Source: Thecaphora thlaspeos (lineage: Eukaryota > Basidiomycota > Ustilaginomycetes > Urocystidales > Glomosporiaceae). From it: DNA of 64,000 nucleotides. Under the pieces are notes generated by a model. The model was not told the origin of the DNA. It made no database searches and saw only the letters and a list, made by a program, of their open reading frames with translations. The number at the start of each line of letters is the position of its first letter. Position 1 is the stretch's first letter. The stretch spans positions 1-64,000 of the forward strand of contig UWYS01000007.1 of the NCBI GenBank assembly GCA_900291925.1. Direction: 5' to 3'. This document shows, piece by piece, positions 1 through 10,686 of this stretch. Both the position numbers and the translations under genes were made by a program.

Positions 1-195
1 CCTAACCCTAACCCTAACCCTAACCCTAACCCTAACCCTAACCCTAACCCTAACCCTAACCCTAACCCTAACCCTAACCCTAACCCTAACCCTAACCCTA
101 ACCCTAACCCTAACCCTAACCCTAACCCTAACCCTAACCCTAACCCTAACCCTAACCCTAACCCTAACCCTAACCCTAACCCTAACCCTAACCCT
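1..195. repeat. Telomere repeat, left chromosome end
   Basis: A perfect array of the 6-nt unit CCTAAC (C-strand of TTAGGG), about 32.5 copies, runs from the first base until the pattern breaks at position 196. The C-rich strand reading inward is the orientation expected at a left chromosome end. A single unit in the opposite orientation (GTTAGGG) sits just inside at about 204-210. No subtelomeric repeat family is seen beyond it. Confidence 0.97.
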
Positions 196-285
196 CCTGG
201 CAGTGTTAGGGTTGTCGATGGTGCCGCACACCCGGTCTCTTTCTACAAGCCTCCATGATCGCCTCGCCTCCATGTCGTCGTCCCC

Positions 286-1705
286 TCACGCGCTCCTGGG
301 CTTCAGCGCCTCGTCGGCCTGATTGACCGTCCTGCCGGCGATAAAGTCTTCCACGACCTGGACGAATTCGTTGGGCTTCTCGGCCTGGCACCAGTGTCCC
401 GTATCCATCACGACCAACTTGGAGCGGGGGAAGTAGGCGCGGTTGGTGGGGACGTTGCGTCGGTTGATGTATTTAGACTTGGCCCCTTTGATGAACAGCA
501 CGTCGCCCTCCCACTGTGCCACCGCGCCGCTGCCCCCCTCTTCGCCGCCGGCGCCAGGTGCGTCGTAGGGAAAGTCGCCGATCGACGAAACGTGCTTCTG
601 CATCGTGCGGACAGGGATGCGCCAGCTCCACGTGGGCGAGTCCGGCGGGTTGCGCGTCAGGTTGGTCAGGAGAAACTGGCGGACGCCCAGGTCCTACGGC
701 GGGGCGTCACGGAGGTGAGGGGCAAGCACGGTGGGTCAGCGCGCCGATGCAACAACAGCGAACGAGCCGCACTCAAGGACAGCGTCGGACTTACCGGCTC
801 GATCTTCTGGAGTAGCTGGTCGGCCTCGTGCCGGGTGGTGCACTTTGCCGCTTCGATCTCGACCATGCCATCCATGTATTGCTGGTGTGCCATATGGAAC
901 CGGGGCCCAAAGGACGTTAGTGTTCGAGGACATGCTTTACCCTTCGATACGACGCCTTCCGACGTCGACTCACCTCAAACTCCTTGCTTAGCGGGCCGCG
1001 CCTCGGGCTCATGTCGACGCTAACTAGCTTGCTGACCCTCTTGCCGATCGTCTCGTCGAGCGCGGCGCTCATCACCACCTTGCCGCCCATGCTGTGTCCG
1101 ATCAGGACGATGTCCTCGAGCCCCTTTTCCTCGAGAAAGCGTCCGACGTCTGCAGCCATGTCGCGATAGTGCAAGCCGTCGACGTGCGGCGACGTCCCAT
1201 GGTTGCGCAGGTCCAGCGCAAAGACATCGACGTCGAATCTGGAGGCCATCGCGCGGCCGAGCGAGCGCCAGTTCTGCTTGGATCCGAACAGCCCGTGGCA
1301 TATCACGATCGGACCAGGGACCTTGGCATCGGACGAAGAGGCGGATGACGACGGCTCCTTTGGGTGGTAGGACTCGTAGTCGAGTGGGACGGTCTCGCCC
1401 GTCGGCCCGGCTGGTGGCTTGACGGCCGGGTCAGATGCGGGCGTCGTATAGCAGCGGGGGGAGAGCGGCGACGCTAGAGGCCTAGCAGGACCAGCTGTCT
1501 GCATCGGTAGCGGATGAGACGGTGAGGGAAGAGAAGCTGCTGTTGGGGCGACGCGAGCGTCGGCGGCCGACAAGTAAAATGCGCGGGACGATGAGGCAGC
1601 CGCCGCCGCAGCGGCAGGGGCAGGAGCAGCGAGGGACCGCTGCGTCGAGCGAGCAGAGGCCTTTTCCAGCAGCAGCAGCGGCTTGAGGGCGTTGCGTAAA
1701 GACAT
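286..1705 (-). CDS. Mitochondrial alpha/beta hydrolase, ABHD11/Imo32 type
   Basis: Three exons: 1705-974, 881-795 and 693-286, giving 408 residues; the two introns (92 and 101 nt) have GTGAGT and GTAAGT donors and keep the frame. The N-terminus is rich in Arg, Ser and Ala without acidic residues, as in a mitochondrial presequence. The fold is shown by the oxyanion motif HGLFGS, the nucleophile elbow GHSMGG and the C-terminal catalytic His in DTGHW; the middle exon carries the cap segment ending before VRQFLLTNL, typical of ABHD11. Yeast Imo32 and human ABHD11 are mitochondrial matrix hydrolases; ABHD11 supports the 2-oxoglutarate dehydrogenase complex. The reading frame is open well upstream of the chosen Met, which was picked because it starts a plausible presequence. 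The stop lies 91 bp from the telomere array. The gene is divergent from KEX2. Confidence 0.88.
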
Positions 1706-3390
1706 CGGAAGAGGTTTGGGGTAGTGGCAATGGAGATGCGAGGATGCTGTGAGGGAAGGGTCGACGTCTAAGACGTTGCGTCGAAAGAAGCCGCCTTTGC
1801 CGGCCGTTTGGTGCGTCGGCAGTGGCTCGAGCGCGCGGCAAAGCGCTCCACTATTTCGCGACGACCCGCTCGACCGCCAGCGCACCGCTCTCCTCTCTCG
1901 CGCACACCCAGTCGTGACTGCGGTTGGGCCGGGAGTAGGAGGCGCTGCCATCGCCGCCCAGCTCGTCCGCTGTTTGCCGCAGCCGTCCATACCATGCTCC
2001 GCTGCTACATAAGATGGACGGATCGATAGGCTGGTGGAGCGTCCAGCCGGGCTTCCAGGGCAACAAGCTAGCAAGCAAGCTACTACTGTAAGGCTGTGAG
2101 GGTGCGTCCGCGTCGATCTTGCATTTGAGAGGCTGATCCGAAGCGTCGAGTCTAAAATGGTGAAAGCTTTCGCTACAACAGACGAGGGCAACTTTGCTCT
2201 TTCAATTCAAGAAATTTGTAGTGGAAGGCCCGTTAGGAGGGGGACGGGCGGCGCCAACGCAAAGAGGAACGGGCCCGTCCTTGCATGGACCCCGGGCAGG
2301 GCAGCGTGCGTCGGTGCGTCGGTGTGCGCGCGCCTTGGGCGAGCAGGCGAGCGAGAGAGAGACCAACAGGCTGGCTGGCAACCCTCGCAATCAAGCCTGA
2401 CAGCCACGTACGCCGCCTGGCCATGCACAGGGCCCTTCATGCTTCCTTCTGCTTGACTCACCCGCCTGCCCCGCCCACTTTCCAGGCAGCAAGCTTCCTT
2501 GGACCCACACTACTCCCAACCGCCTCTTCAGCATCCAGACGGACGCAGAACCCGCCACCCATCCTTTTTCTATCGCCACCACCGCACCCACCACCACCAC
2601 GTCGGCCTTCTCTTCTTCGCCTTCCATCGCCACCGCACACTGCCGGTACCCTTTGATTTTTCGAGGCGGCTCGCTGGCAAGCCCACCCTTGTCCTTCTCA
2701 CCTCGCCAAGATCAGACCGGGCAGGCACAAGGCGGCACTTGCAACGCTCCGGCCTTCCACTGCCTTATTGCATTCCCGTTACCTTCTTCGTTGGCAGCTG
2801 TCTCATCGCAGCCGCAGCCTCCACTCCCGGCCTCACCCTCTATCGACCTCCCTCCTCCAGGCCCTCCGTTGGCCCAACTGGTACGGCAGCGCCCACCAAG
2901 GCAAGCTTTAGCTCTCTTGCGTCAAGCTCGGCGACCTTGACCGTCCTCATCGGAGCCAGCAGGTAGGCTAGCCGCATTGCTGCGGCGTTCCGACAGGCCC
3001 GTCCCGCTCCAGGCCCTCTGGCCTCCCCCCCCCCCCCCCCCCCCCCACCCCCTTCGGTTTGCAAAGCACAGTCTACGTGCCTAGCCTCGCTCAAAGGCGC
3101 CATTCGATTGCAAAGCAGTTGCTCCGGCCAGTCTCTTACCCATCACTCCAGTAAGACAGCCAGCCAGTCTCTTACCCTCCACCAGCGCTACTCGTCACTC
3201 CCCGGCGAGTGTACAGAGGCAAAAGAGCGTTCCCTGGGACCCGCAGACCAGCAGCAGCCAAAACCGGCATTCGCCCTTTCTCACTCTCTCTTCACACTCA
3301 GCCTCGCACAGACTCTGACCCCATCCCGTCTGTTTAGCTTGTTGGTTCATCTCGTCCCGCGACGGCACCTCTCGGTCCAAACCACAAGCG
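1706..3390. promoter_or_regulatory. Divergent promoter region ABHD11 / KEX2
   Basis: A 1.7-kb gene-free stretch between two divergent starts. It holds long pyrimidine-rich runs before the KEX2 start, a run of 22 C at 3025-3046, GGCT/CAGC tetranucleotide runs (about 2370 and 3150) and a twice-repeated CCAGTCTCTTACCC at about 3128 and 3163. Open frames here show low-complexity composition and no recognisable protein. Confidence 0.5.
3025..3046. repeat. Poly-C tract
   Basis: An uninterrupted run of 22 cytosines, followed by A and five more C, in the upstream region of KEX2. Such tracts are length-unstable and can stall polymerases. Confidence 0.9.
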
Positions 3391-6300
3391 ATGAAGCTCG
3401 CCTCGTCCCTCTCGCTGATTCTCGGTGGCCTGTTGGTGGCGCTCCACCAGGTGCAGCCTGGCCGGGCGGCCAGCGGGCACACCGACCAGCTCGCCCGCGA
3501 CGCCTACGTACAGAGCCTCTATCTTCGCTCGCCGCCGCCATGGCACAATCAGCGCCGCAGCGTTCCGCTCCCCACGAAGCGCTCCTATGACACTCACCAC
3601 CACTACGTCGTCGAGCTCGATCCGCGGCACGCCGAGGGCGTCGACCCGAGGGACGTCGCTGCAGCGTTGAACGCAGAGTATGTCGAGCCGGCCGGCGAGC
3701 TCAAGCATCACTACCTGATGCGATTCGAGAAGCGGAGCGACCGCGAGGCACTCGAGAGGCGCGATCCCTCGGCGCTCTCTGCGAAGGCGGCCGGCCTCGA
3801 TGTCATTGAGAAACGCGATGACTACCCCTTGCACAACGACCCGGTGATGAAGCGATGGGAGGATCTGAGGCTGGCACGGAGACAGGCTGGCGGCGGCGGC
3901 GGTCCTGCCAGCAACGACAGCTTTAACGACCTCGCTAAGCGGCATAACCGGGCCTCGCTCGCGATCCGCGGCGTCGAGAGGCAGGAGCTCCGCCTTCGGC
4001 ACAAGCGCGACAAGATCTACGTTCCCACGCAGATGCCCGATGTCTATCCAGAGGTGCGGAGTCCCGTTCGCGTGTCCGGCGCGTCCGATGACGACTGGGC
4101 ATGGCACGGCCGGACCGACGAGGAACGGCGGAAGCCGCCAATGATACCGGCGGCCAAGACGGCGTCCATGATGGGCGAGCACGGAATCACCGACCCGATC
4201 TTTGTCGACCAGTGGCACCTGGCCAACGACAAACGCGAAGGCTTCGACCTCAACCTGACAGACGTCTGGAAACAGAACGTCCTTGGGCGCGGGGTCAACG
4301 TCTGCCTGATCGATGACGGCCTCGACATGCACAGCAAGGACCTCGCCGAGAACTTTTTTGCGGCGGGATCGTACGACTTCAACTCCCACACCGAGTTGCC
4401 GGAGCCGCGCGAGTCGGACGACCAGCACGGGACGCGCTGCGCCGGCGAGATCGCGGCGATCAAGAACGATGTCTGCGGCGTTGGCGTCGCCTACAGCGCC
4501 AAGGTCAGCGCGGTCCGGATCCTCTCGGGGCCCATCTCGGACGTCGACGAGGCGGCCGCGCTCAACTACGCCTACCAGGACAACCACGTATACAGCTGCA
4601 GCTGGGGTCCGCCTGACGACGGCCGCAGCATGGATGCGCCCAAGGGATTGATCGCCAAGGCGATGCTCAACGGCATCCAGAATGGCCGCGACGGCAAGGG
4701 GAGCATCTTTGTCTTTGCCGGCGGCAACGGCGGCGCCTCGGACGACCAGTGCAACTTTGACGGCTACACCAACAGCATCTACTCGATAACGATCGCTGCC
4801 GTCGACCGCGAGGGTCAGCACCCGTACTACTCGGAAATGTGCTCGGCCATCCTGGCCACCGGTTGGAGCTCGGGCAGCGGCGACCATATACACACCACCG
4901 ATGTCGCCTGGAACGGCATCAACCGGTGCTCGGCCACGCACGGAGGTACGAGCGCCGCCGCGCCTCTGGTCGCCGGCGTGGTGGCGCTCGCCCTCGACGC
5001 GAGGCCTGAGCTGACGTGGCGCGACATGCAGCACGTCGCGATCCGCAGCGCCGTCATGGTCAACCCGGAGGACAAGGACTGGCAGCGCACCCAGGCAGGG
5101 CGACACTACAACCACAAGTACGGCTACGGCTTGGTCGACGCGTATCAGTTCGTCGAGGAGGCCAAGCGTCACAAGCTGGTGACGCCACAGGCGTGGTACG
5201 AGAGCCCGCAAGTCACGATCCCTGCCACCGAGACGCTCATCAGCGACGTCGGGACGACGAGCACGATGAAGATCACCAAGCCGATGCTCGAGGCGGCCAA
5301 TGTCGCTGCGCTCGAGCACGTCACCGTAAAGGTGTGGATCACGCACCAGCGTCGCGGCGACGTCAACGTCGAGCTGACTAGCCCGCACGGGACCAAGAGC
5401 GTCCTCGCGCGCTCGCGCCGCTATGATGACGCGACCACCGGCTTCCCCGGTTGGAGCTTCATGACACTCAAGCACTGGAACGAGTCGCCGATCGGCGAAT
5501 GGACGATCCGCGTCTTTGACCCGGCCCACCCAGAGCGGACGGGCAACTTCAACACCTGGTCGATGACGCTGTGGGGTGCGAGCATCGATCCGTCCAAGGC
5601 CGTCGCGTGGAACTTCCCGTCGGACTCGGTCGAGCACCACGAGACGCTGGCCGCTGCGCCTACCACGACCATCGTGTACGGCGCCGTTCCCGCGGCGGCC
5701 GCCACCCCGACCGATGCCGCTGGCGCTGCCGCATCGACCGCAACCGCGGCGAGGCCGTCGAAGCCGACCGACCACCTCCCCGCCGACCACGGCGTCGCGC
5801 CGGGCGAGAACCACATCGACTTTACCAACGGCAGCGGCGGTGACCAGGTCCGGCCCGAGGCGGACACGGGCTACATCTCTGGATTCAAGAGGAACAGCAC
5901 ATGGATCATCGTTGCGCTCGGCGTCGTCGTCATCTTTGGAGCGTCGCTGGGCGCCTTTTTCATCCTGCGGCGCAGGAAGGGCGGCGAGCGTCGGGCGGGC
6001 GCTGGTGCGGGCGAGTATCAGTTTGTCCCCGAGGATGAAGGGGTGCAGATGTCGGCGCTGGAGCGTGGGGCGAGCCGAGGAGGCGGAAGGGGAGGAGGTC
6101 GCGGTCAGCGGAGGACAAAGGAGCTTTACGATGCCTTTGCGGCCGGGAGCGACGAGGACGATGACGACGAGGATGGCGACGAACGGGGCCTGCTACGGGG
6201 CGGTGCTGGTGGTGCGGGTGGCAGGGGGGAAGGGAGGGGTTTCGACCGATTGTATAGGGATGACGAAGTGAACGAGAACGCGGAAGAGGACCAGAGGTTC

Positions 6301-6504
6301 GTGGTCGACGACGAGGGCGACGAGACGGCCGCGACGGCGGGTGATGCCGACAAGGAGAAGGAAGGGACCGAAGGCAGGCCCGAGACATCGACCATTGTCG
6401 CTATCGATGACGAGGCCGAGGACCTGATCGACCGTGACAGTGCGGCAGGGAGTGGTAGCGGGAGCGGGAGCTGGCAGGACGCTGTGGCCGACGCCAAGGA
6501 GTAG
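3391..6504 (+). CDS. KEX2: Kexin, Golgi proprotein convertase
   Basis: Intronless, 1037 residues. Cuts secreted precursors after Lys-Arg or Arg-Arg in the late Golgi. Order of parts: signal peptide (about 1-26), prodomain ending at a dibasic site K205-R206, subtilisin-family catalytic domain, P domain (about 600-740), a Ser/Thr/Ala/Pro-rich stalk, one membrane helix (about 838-860) followed by RRRKGG, and a long acidic cytoplasmic tail. The catalytic triad is D308 (LIDDGLD), H346 (DDQHGT) and S521 (GGTSAAAP), with oxyanion N446 (AGGNGG). The first ATG fits a signal peptide directly. The tail has Asp/Glu-rich and Gly/Arg-rich stretches and presumably carries Golgi retention signals, which is an inference. 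The product is longer than the 814-residue yeast enzyme, mainly through the prodomain and tail. Confidence 0.96.
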   Translation: MKLASSLSLILGGLLVALHQVQPGRAASGHTDQLARDAYVQSLYLRSPPPWHNQRRSVPLPTKRSYDTHHHYVVELDPRHAEGVDPRDVAAALNAEYVEPAGELKHHYLMRFEKRSDREALERRDPSALSAKAAGLDVIEKRDDYPLHNDPVMKRWEDLRLARRQAGGGGGPASNDSFNDLAKRHNRASLAIRGVERQELRLRHKRDKIYVPTQMPDVYPEVRSPVRVSGASDDDWAWHGRTDEERRKPPMIPAAKTASMMGEHGITDPIFVDQWHLANDKREGFDLNLTDVWKQNVLGRGVNVCLIDDGLDMHSKDLAENFFAAGSYDFNSHTELPEPRESDDQHGTRCAGEIAAIKNDVCGVGVAYSAKVSAVRILSGPISDVDEAAALNYAYQDNHVYSCSWGPPDDGRSMDAPKGLIAKAMLNGIQNGRDGKGSIFVFAGGNGGASDDQCNFDGYTNSIYSITIAAVDREGQHPYYSEMCSAILATGWSSGSGDHIHTTDVAWNGINRCSATHGGTSAAAPLVAGVVALALDARPELTWRDMQHVAIRSAVMVNPEDKDWQRTQAGRHYNHKYGYGLVDAYQFVEEAKRHKLVTPQAWYESPQVTIPATETLISDVGTTSTMKITKPMLEAANVAALEHVTVKVWITHQRRGDVNVELTSPHGTKSVLARSRRYDDATTGFPGWSFMTLKHWNESPIGEWTIRVFDPAHPERTGNFNTWSMTLWGASIDPSKAVAWNFPSDSVEHHETLAAAPTTTIVYGAVPAAAATPTDAAGAAASTATAARPSKPTDHLPADHGVAPGENHIDFTNGSGGDQVRPEADTGYISGFKRNSTWIIVALGVVVIFGASLGAFFILRRRKGGERRAGAGAGEYQFVPEDEGVQMSALERGASRGGGRGGGRGQRRTKELYDAFAAGSDEDDDDEDGDERGLLRGGAGGAGGRGEGRGFDRLYRDDEVNENAEEDQRFVVDDEGDETAATAGDADKEKEGTEGRPETSTIVAIDDEAEDLIDRDSAAGSGSGSGSWQDAVADAKE

Positions 6505-6866
6505 TCGGGCCGAGCCCACGGGCGGTCGGAAGCAGGACTAAACCCCGTCCCCTCTTCTCCCTGCGTCTGTTGTGGTATGGCAGTCTGGCCTTGTACAAAG
6601 CTGTACACGTAATCCCTCGCTCTTCGTCTCTCGTCTCTCTTGCTTTACCTCCTCGACGTACTCATCTGCGCAAAAACAAGACAGCTGCCTACCTATTCGC
6701 TCTGCCGTCCTCTCTCTGCGTCAATCTCTGCCTGCTCGTCGATGCGCGTCAAAGGTGCAGCAGGAGGGCGATGCGATTGCCAGTGCGATGCCCATGCCGA
6801 TGACGATACAATTGCAGCAGCTCCTCTTCCTTCTCTATGTGCCGGTCCGCCACGGCCCTGGCCCGC
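6505..6866. other. Convergent 3' region, no gene seen
   Basis: 362 bp between the KEX2 stop and the stop of the opposing APC15-like gene. It presumably holds both 3' untranslated ends. No coding sequence, RNA gene or repeat was recognised. Confidence 0.4.
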
Positions 6867-7652
6867 CTAGTCGTAGTCTACCTCGTCTCCGTCATCTTCG
6901 TCGAGATCCTCTACGTCGGCATCTAGGTCGACTGCGTCCTGTTCCATCTGGAAGGCCGCCTGTCTCTCGGCGGTACTCCTCGCGGCAACCGCGACGGCGG
7001 CAGCGCGAGTCGCTTCGGCCTCTGCCTCTCTTATTCTCCTCTCTACCGCTTCCATCTGTCTTCTTGCCGTCTCGGCGGCGGATGCTGCTGTCGTCGTCGT
7101 CGTTGTTGTTGTTGTGGTTGTGATGCTGTTTCTGATACGGTCTGAATCTTCGCCCACACCCATGCTGGCGTGTTGGTGGTGGTGGTGGTGTTGTGGATTT
7201 GCAAAGTCTACCTCGACCTCTTCCTCGGCTCCTGCACGATACGATGCGCCTGGACCGGATGAGAGGGAAGGTCTCTGAGCGTCTTCATCTTCGCTCATCT
7301 CCTCCTCGTGCAAGGTCCTACGTCGACCTATCTGGACGATACGTCGATCTCCGAAGCGGACCAGTGAATCTTTGAGCACATCGAGAGATTCTTCGAGATC
7401 GGAAAGTTGGTCTGCTTCAGCACTGGTGTAGAGCGGTGGGTAGCCTTGAAGTGCGCGTGTGAGAGATGCGCGTGAGGCCGAGGGTGGTAGAGAGGGGAGA
7501 TGTGCTCGTCGTGTTGAGAGGAGGTGGAGGGTGGCGCTTTGATGCGAGGACGACGAGGCGGTCGAAGAGGGAGAGGGGGCCGGACAGAGACGCGTAGATG
7601 GGTGAGAGGCATAGAGACGGAGAGTGTCGATGGGTGGGAGATGGTGCGTCAT
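6867..7652 (-). CDS. APC15/Mnd2-like protein (probable APC/C subunit)
   Basis: Intronless, 261 residues. The best landmark is LVRFG followed by IGRRRTLHEEE at residues 97-118, which resembles the RFG...G..TLH core I know from fungal Apc15 proteins. An N-terminal segment PIDTLRLYASHP also fits, as does the strongly acidic C-terminus (VEDLDEDDGDEVDYD). APC15 helps the anaphase-promoting complex turn over the mitotic checkpoint complex. Between these lie a His run, a run of 12 Thr and an Ala/Arg/Glu-rich predicted helix at about 200-240. The gene is divergent from ARPC2 and convergent with KEX2. The assignment rests on a short motif, so an unrelated acidic nuclear protein remains possible. Confidence 0.5.
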   Translation of the reverse strand: MTHHLPPIDTLRLYASHPSTRLCPAPSPSSTASSSSHQSATLHLLSTRRAHLPSLPPSASRASLTRALQGYPPLYTSAEADQLSDLEESLDVLKDSLVRFGDRRIVQIGRRRTLHEEEMSEDEDAQRPSLSSGPGASYRAGAEEEVEVDFANPQHHHHHQHASMGVGEDSDRIRNSITTTTTTTTTTTAASAAETARRQMEAVERRIREAEAEATRAAAVAVAARSTAERQAAFQMEQDAVDLDADVEDLDEDDGDEVDYD

Positions 7653-8091
7653 TGTATCGCTGATAGAGAGGTTTGAGGGGGGGGGGGGGGGCTAGGAGGA
7701 CATGCTTGAAGGCGGTGGACGGGGAGGTGTTGAGGGTGCGAGGTGTGGATGGCGCCAAGTGTTGATGCGCTTAAGCCAAGTGGAGGGGGCAGCGTCGGTT
7801 CCGCATGTTGGGCTGGCGTGGTGCGGCCTCGCGCGGCGCGGCGGGCGAGGCGGTCTCGAGCCGTGGCGCACGGCCTCACTCCACACGCTGCCGCCCAAGC
7901 GCTGGCTGGCTGGCTGCCTCGCTCGATGGCGTGCCCCGCCGTCCCATCTTCCAACCCTCACCAACGTCGACCACTTCAGCATCACCACTCGCCCATCCAG
8001 CTTCCCTCGCCCGACTCAACTCGACACTCGCTTGCTCCTCTTCCCGCACCTCCGCTCACTGCAAAGGCCTTCCACGTCCGACCCGCCCGCC
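7653..8091. promoter_or_regulatory. Divergent promoter region, APC15-like / ARPC2
   Basis: 439 bp between two divergent start codons. It contains a run of 15 G at 7677-7691, a CTGGCTGGCTGGCTG run near 7905, and a pyrimidine-rich leader just before the ARPC2 start. No coding sequence was recognised. Confidence 0.45.
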
Positions 8092-9492
8092 ATGATCCTT
8101 CTAGGCACCGAAAACATCATCATCCGCGATGTCCTCACGGATAAGTTCAACCGGTGCGCACTGCCCTCCAACCCTCACTCCCGCACTTCTTACCTTGACC
8201 CTACCCTCTGACATTGAATCTGCCGTCCTCCACCTTCTGCCCTCCACACTCCCTCCCGCAGCCCCACATCGGTCGATCAGACGTTCACCGACTTCGATGG
8301 TGTAGCCTACCACCTCGAGTCCACAAAGGCCGGCCCGCTCACCCTGTCCATGGACATCAAGTGCTGGAGTGACCTCGCCGCAGCAGGTGCAGACGACGTC
8401 CTCAAGCGCGAGTACGGACAGTGGATCCGCCCAGAGATCGAGCCCGAGTACAGCGTCACGCTTCAGTTCGACTATGCACAGGTCCCGCCCGCCGGTCGTG
8501 AGTGACGGTCGACGGCCATCCCCAACCCACGTCGAGCATTGATCGCGCTGACCGCTTCTTTCGAAACCCTATCCTCTGCGCATCCGCCTTTTCCCCTGCC
8601 GACAGCCGAACGAGATGCCCTGATTCACTCGGTCTCGCTCCTGAAGCGCAATGCTATGGCCGCCTCCTTTGAACGCGCCTTTGCGCTCCAACGCCAGCTC
8701 GAAGCCTTTGCCGAAGGGACTGCCGACCCATCCGCCCCCGCCCCGCCTGCAAATGCCACCGACATCATGTCGGTCAACTACCGCGAAGACGAGGCCATCT
8801 ACGTCATCCCTTCCGTCGACCGCGTCACTGTCATCTTCAGCACCGTCTTCAAGGACGAGACCGACAAGATCCTAGGCAAGGTGTTCCTCCAGGAATTCGT
8901 CGATGCGCGGCGTCAACCTTCGATTCAGAACGCACCTCAGGTCCTGTACTCGAATCGTGAGCCTCCCTTGGAGATCCGGAGCATCAAGGGGCTTAGCAGG
9001 GGCGAGGATGTGGGATACGTCACGTTTGGTGAGTTGCAGCGGCTTGGACGCTCGGTGCGGAGGAGAGAGAGATGAGCCGTTCATGACTGACTCCTTCCGT
9101 TCCACCTGCCACGCCACCGCCCTCTGGCTTATTCGCCCCTCGCCCCGCACGCACAGTCCTCTTCCCGCGCCACTTCCAGAACGCCGACGTTACGGCCGCC
9201 ACCATCTCGCGCATCCAGCTTTTCCGCGACTACCTCCACTACCACGGTACGTCCACCCGCCAGCGCTGATTCGCTTTGCTTACGTTCCGTCCTCGTCCAC
9301 CTTTCGCTAACGCACGACGTTCACCTTTATACGCCCGCCCTTACGCGTCCAGTCAAATGCTCGAAAGCCTACCTTCACAGCCGCATGCGCCACCGCGTCG
9401 CAGAGTTCCTCAAGGTGCTCAACCGCGCCAAGCCCGAGCTCGCCGAAAAGGAACGGAAGACGGCGAGCGGTAGGACGTTCCGACGCGCGTAG
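8092..9492 (+). CDS. ARPC2: Arp2/3 complex subunit 2 (p34-Arc)
   Basis: Five exons: 8092-8153, 8262-8497, 8606-9028, 9157-9246 and 9353-9492, giving 316 residues (human 300). All four introns are 106-128 nt with good GT-AG ends. Family signatures appear in order: MILL at the N-terminus, FADFDGV-like TDFDGVAYH, the YREDEAIYV segment, the highly conserved [29 protein letters not shown] and the C-terminal [15 protein letters not shown] followed by [10 protein letters not shown]. p34-Arc forms the structural core of the Arp2/3 actin-nucleating complex and contacts the mother filament. Frame continuity across every junction confirms the splice sites. The region from 7653 to the start is shared with the divergent upstream gene. 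Confidence 0.95.
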
Positions 9493-10686
9493 ATCGGTCT
9501 TGCCCGTGCCTTGCTGCGCTTCCTTTGCGTGCGGTCAAGCGTTTCGTCGTTTCGGACAAAGTGCGATAGCATAGTTCGGGACCGCGGGAGGCGGAACGAT
9601 GTAGTATAGACAGGTCGACAGGCGTAGTGGAAGCGAGAACGACAGATTGTGGCGAGTGAAGAAGGGTTCGTGTAACTCGCTGCCTAATTGCTATAGACGG
9701 ACTCGTGCATGTGCCACCTCCTGTTCCTGTGACGGAGCCTGACCGAGCGCTCGGTCGGGGCCTAGAGAGTCGAGACGCGCGCGCGGTGTTGGATCGGGCT
9801 ATGGATCGGGAGGGAAGAGCGTCGCGTAAAGCGCTCTGCTGGGCTGCGCTCCTCGATTCGCGGCCTCTCGGAGGCGGCACGGCAGGCTGTCGCTCGGCGC
9901 GCCGACAGAGAGCGAGCCAAAAAGGGCGCGGCCAGCCGCGGTCGAATCAATTATTAGGCCCGGCCGGCTGTGGCTTGAGCTCAGCCTGCCTCGCCTTGCC
10001 TTTGCCTTGCCTTCGCTTCGCACCGAGATCGCGGCCATCAGCACCGTCCCTCGAGCCGGCCGACCACCACACTACGTACTCTACCAACACCCACCAACCG
10101 GCCGTTCCTTCCGCCACACAGCCCCGACAGACCCGTGGCATTCCATATTCGTTCCCATTCCGTCTCGTCGTCTTGACAGCATTTCAATCGTCTCCCACGC
10201 GCGCTATTGGACGACGCCCGCCCGTCCGTCCACGTCGTTCCACACCATCGAGATCGCCCCGCCCTCACGCCACGCCCCTTGCCATCACTCGCCAGACCCG
10301 CTCTCCTCCCGGCAAAGAACCAGCACCATCGTAGCATGAGCTCGCAACGCTAGTGTCTGCGCCACCTTGCAGCCCGCTCTCTCCCACCCGGACATCGGCC
10401 CCACGAGACGTGTCGTTCTCGCATTCCGTCCTCGCGTGCCACTTCTTCTCGAGAAGCCGTCCGCCCAGCTCACTCGCCCTCTATGAGCCGACGCACGTAG
10501 TTCTCCTCTCTCTGCTCCTAGCAACCACCGCACTCGCCTTCTCCCCTTATTAGCACTGTCCGTAAAACGAGTAACGGCTAGGGATACGCACCTGCCCCAT
10601 CTCACCCTCCCTCGGTCAGTCCACGGACCGACACCTGCACACCCATTACCGTCGCCGATCGACTAGCGAGCGCCGCAGCACCAGAC
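9493..10686. other. Gene-free stretch between ARPC2 and the SAP kinase
   Basis: 1.2 kb holding the ARPC2 3' end and the upstream region of the next gene. From about 10,030 onward it is C/T-rich, as in a 5' leader. Open frames on both strands have no recognisable domains and look like GC-driven shadows. Confidence 0.4.

Noticed and set aside
2499..2966. 155-codon frame in the ABHD11/KEX2 promoter
   Set aside because: Composition follows the pyrimidine-rich DNA; no domain and no splice continuity with a neighbour.
3334..5814. 826-codon open frame antisense to KEX2
   Set aside because: It mirrors the codon pattern of a fully supported KEX2 gene; the translation is Arg/Val-rich with no domain. 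A GC-driven shadow. The same applies to long antisense frames at 13,909-14,964, 16,626-17,771, 22,101-23,579, 23,771-24,778 and 62,824-63,888.
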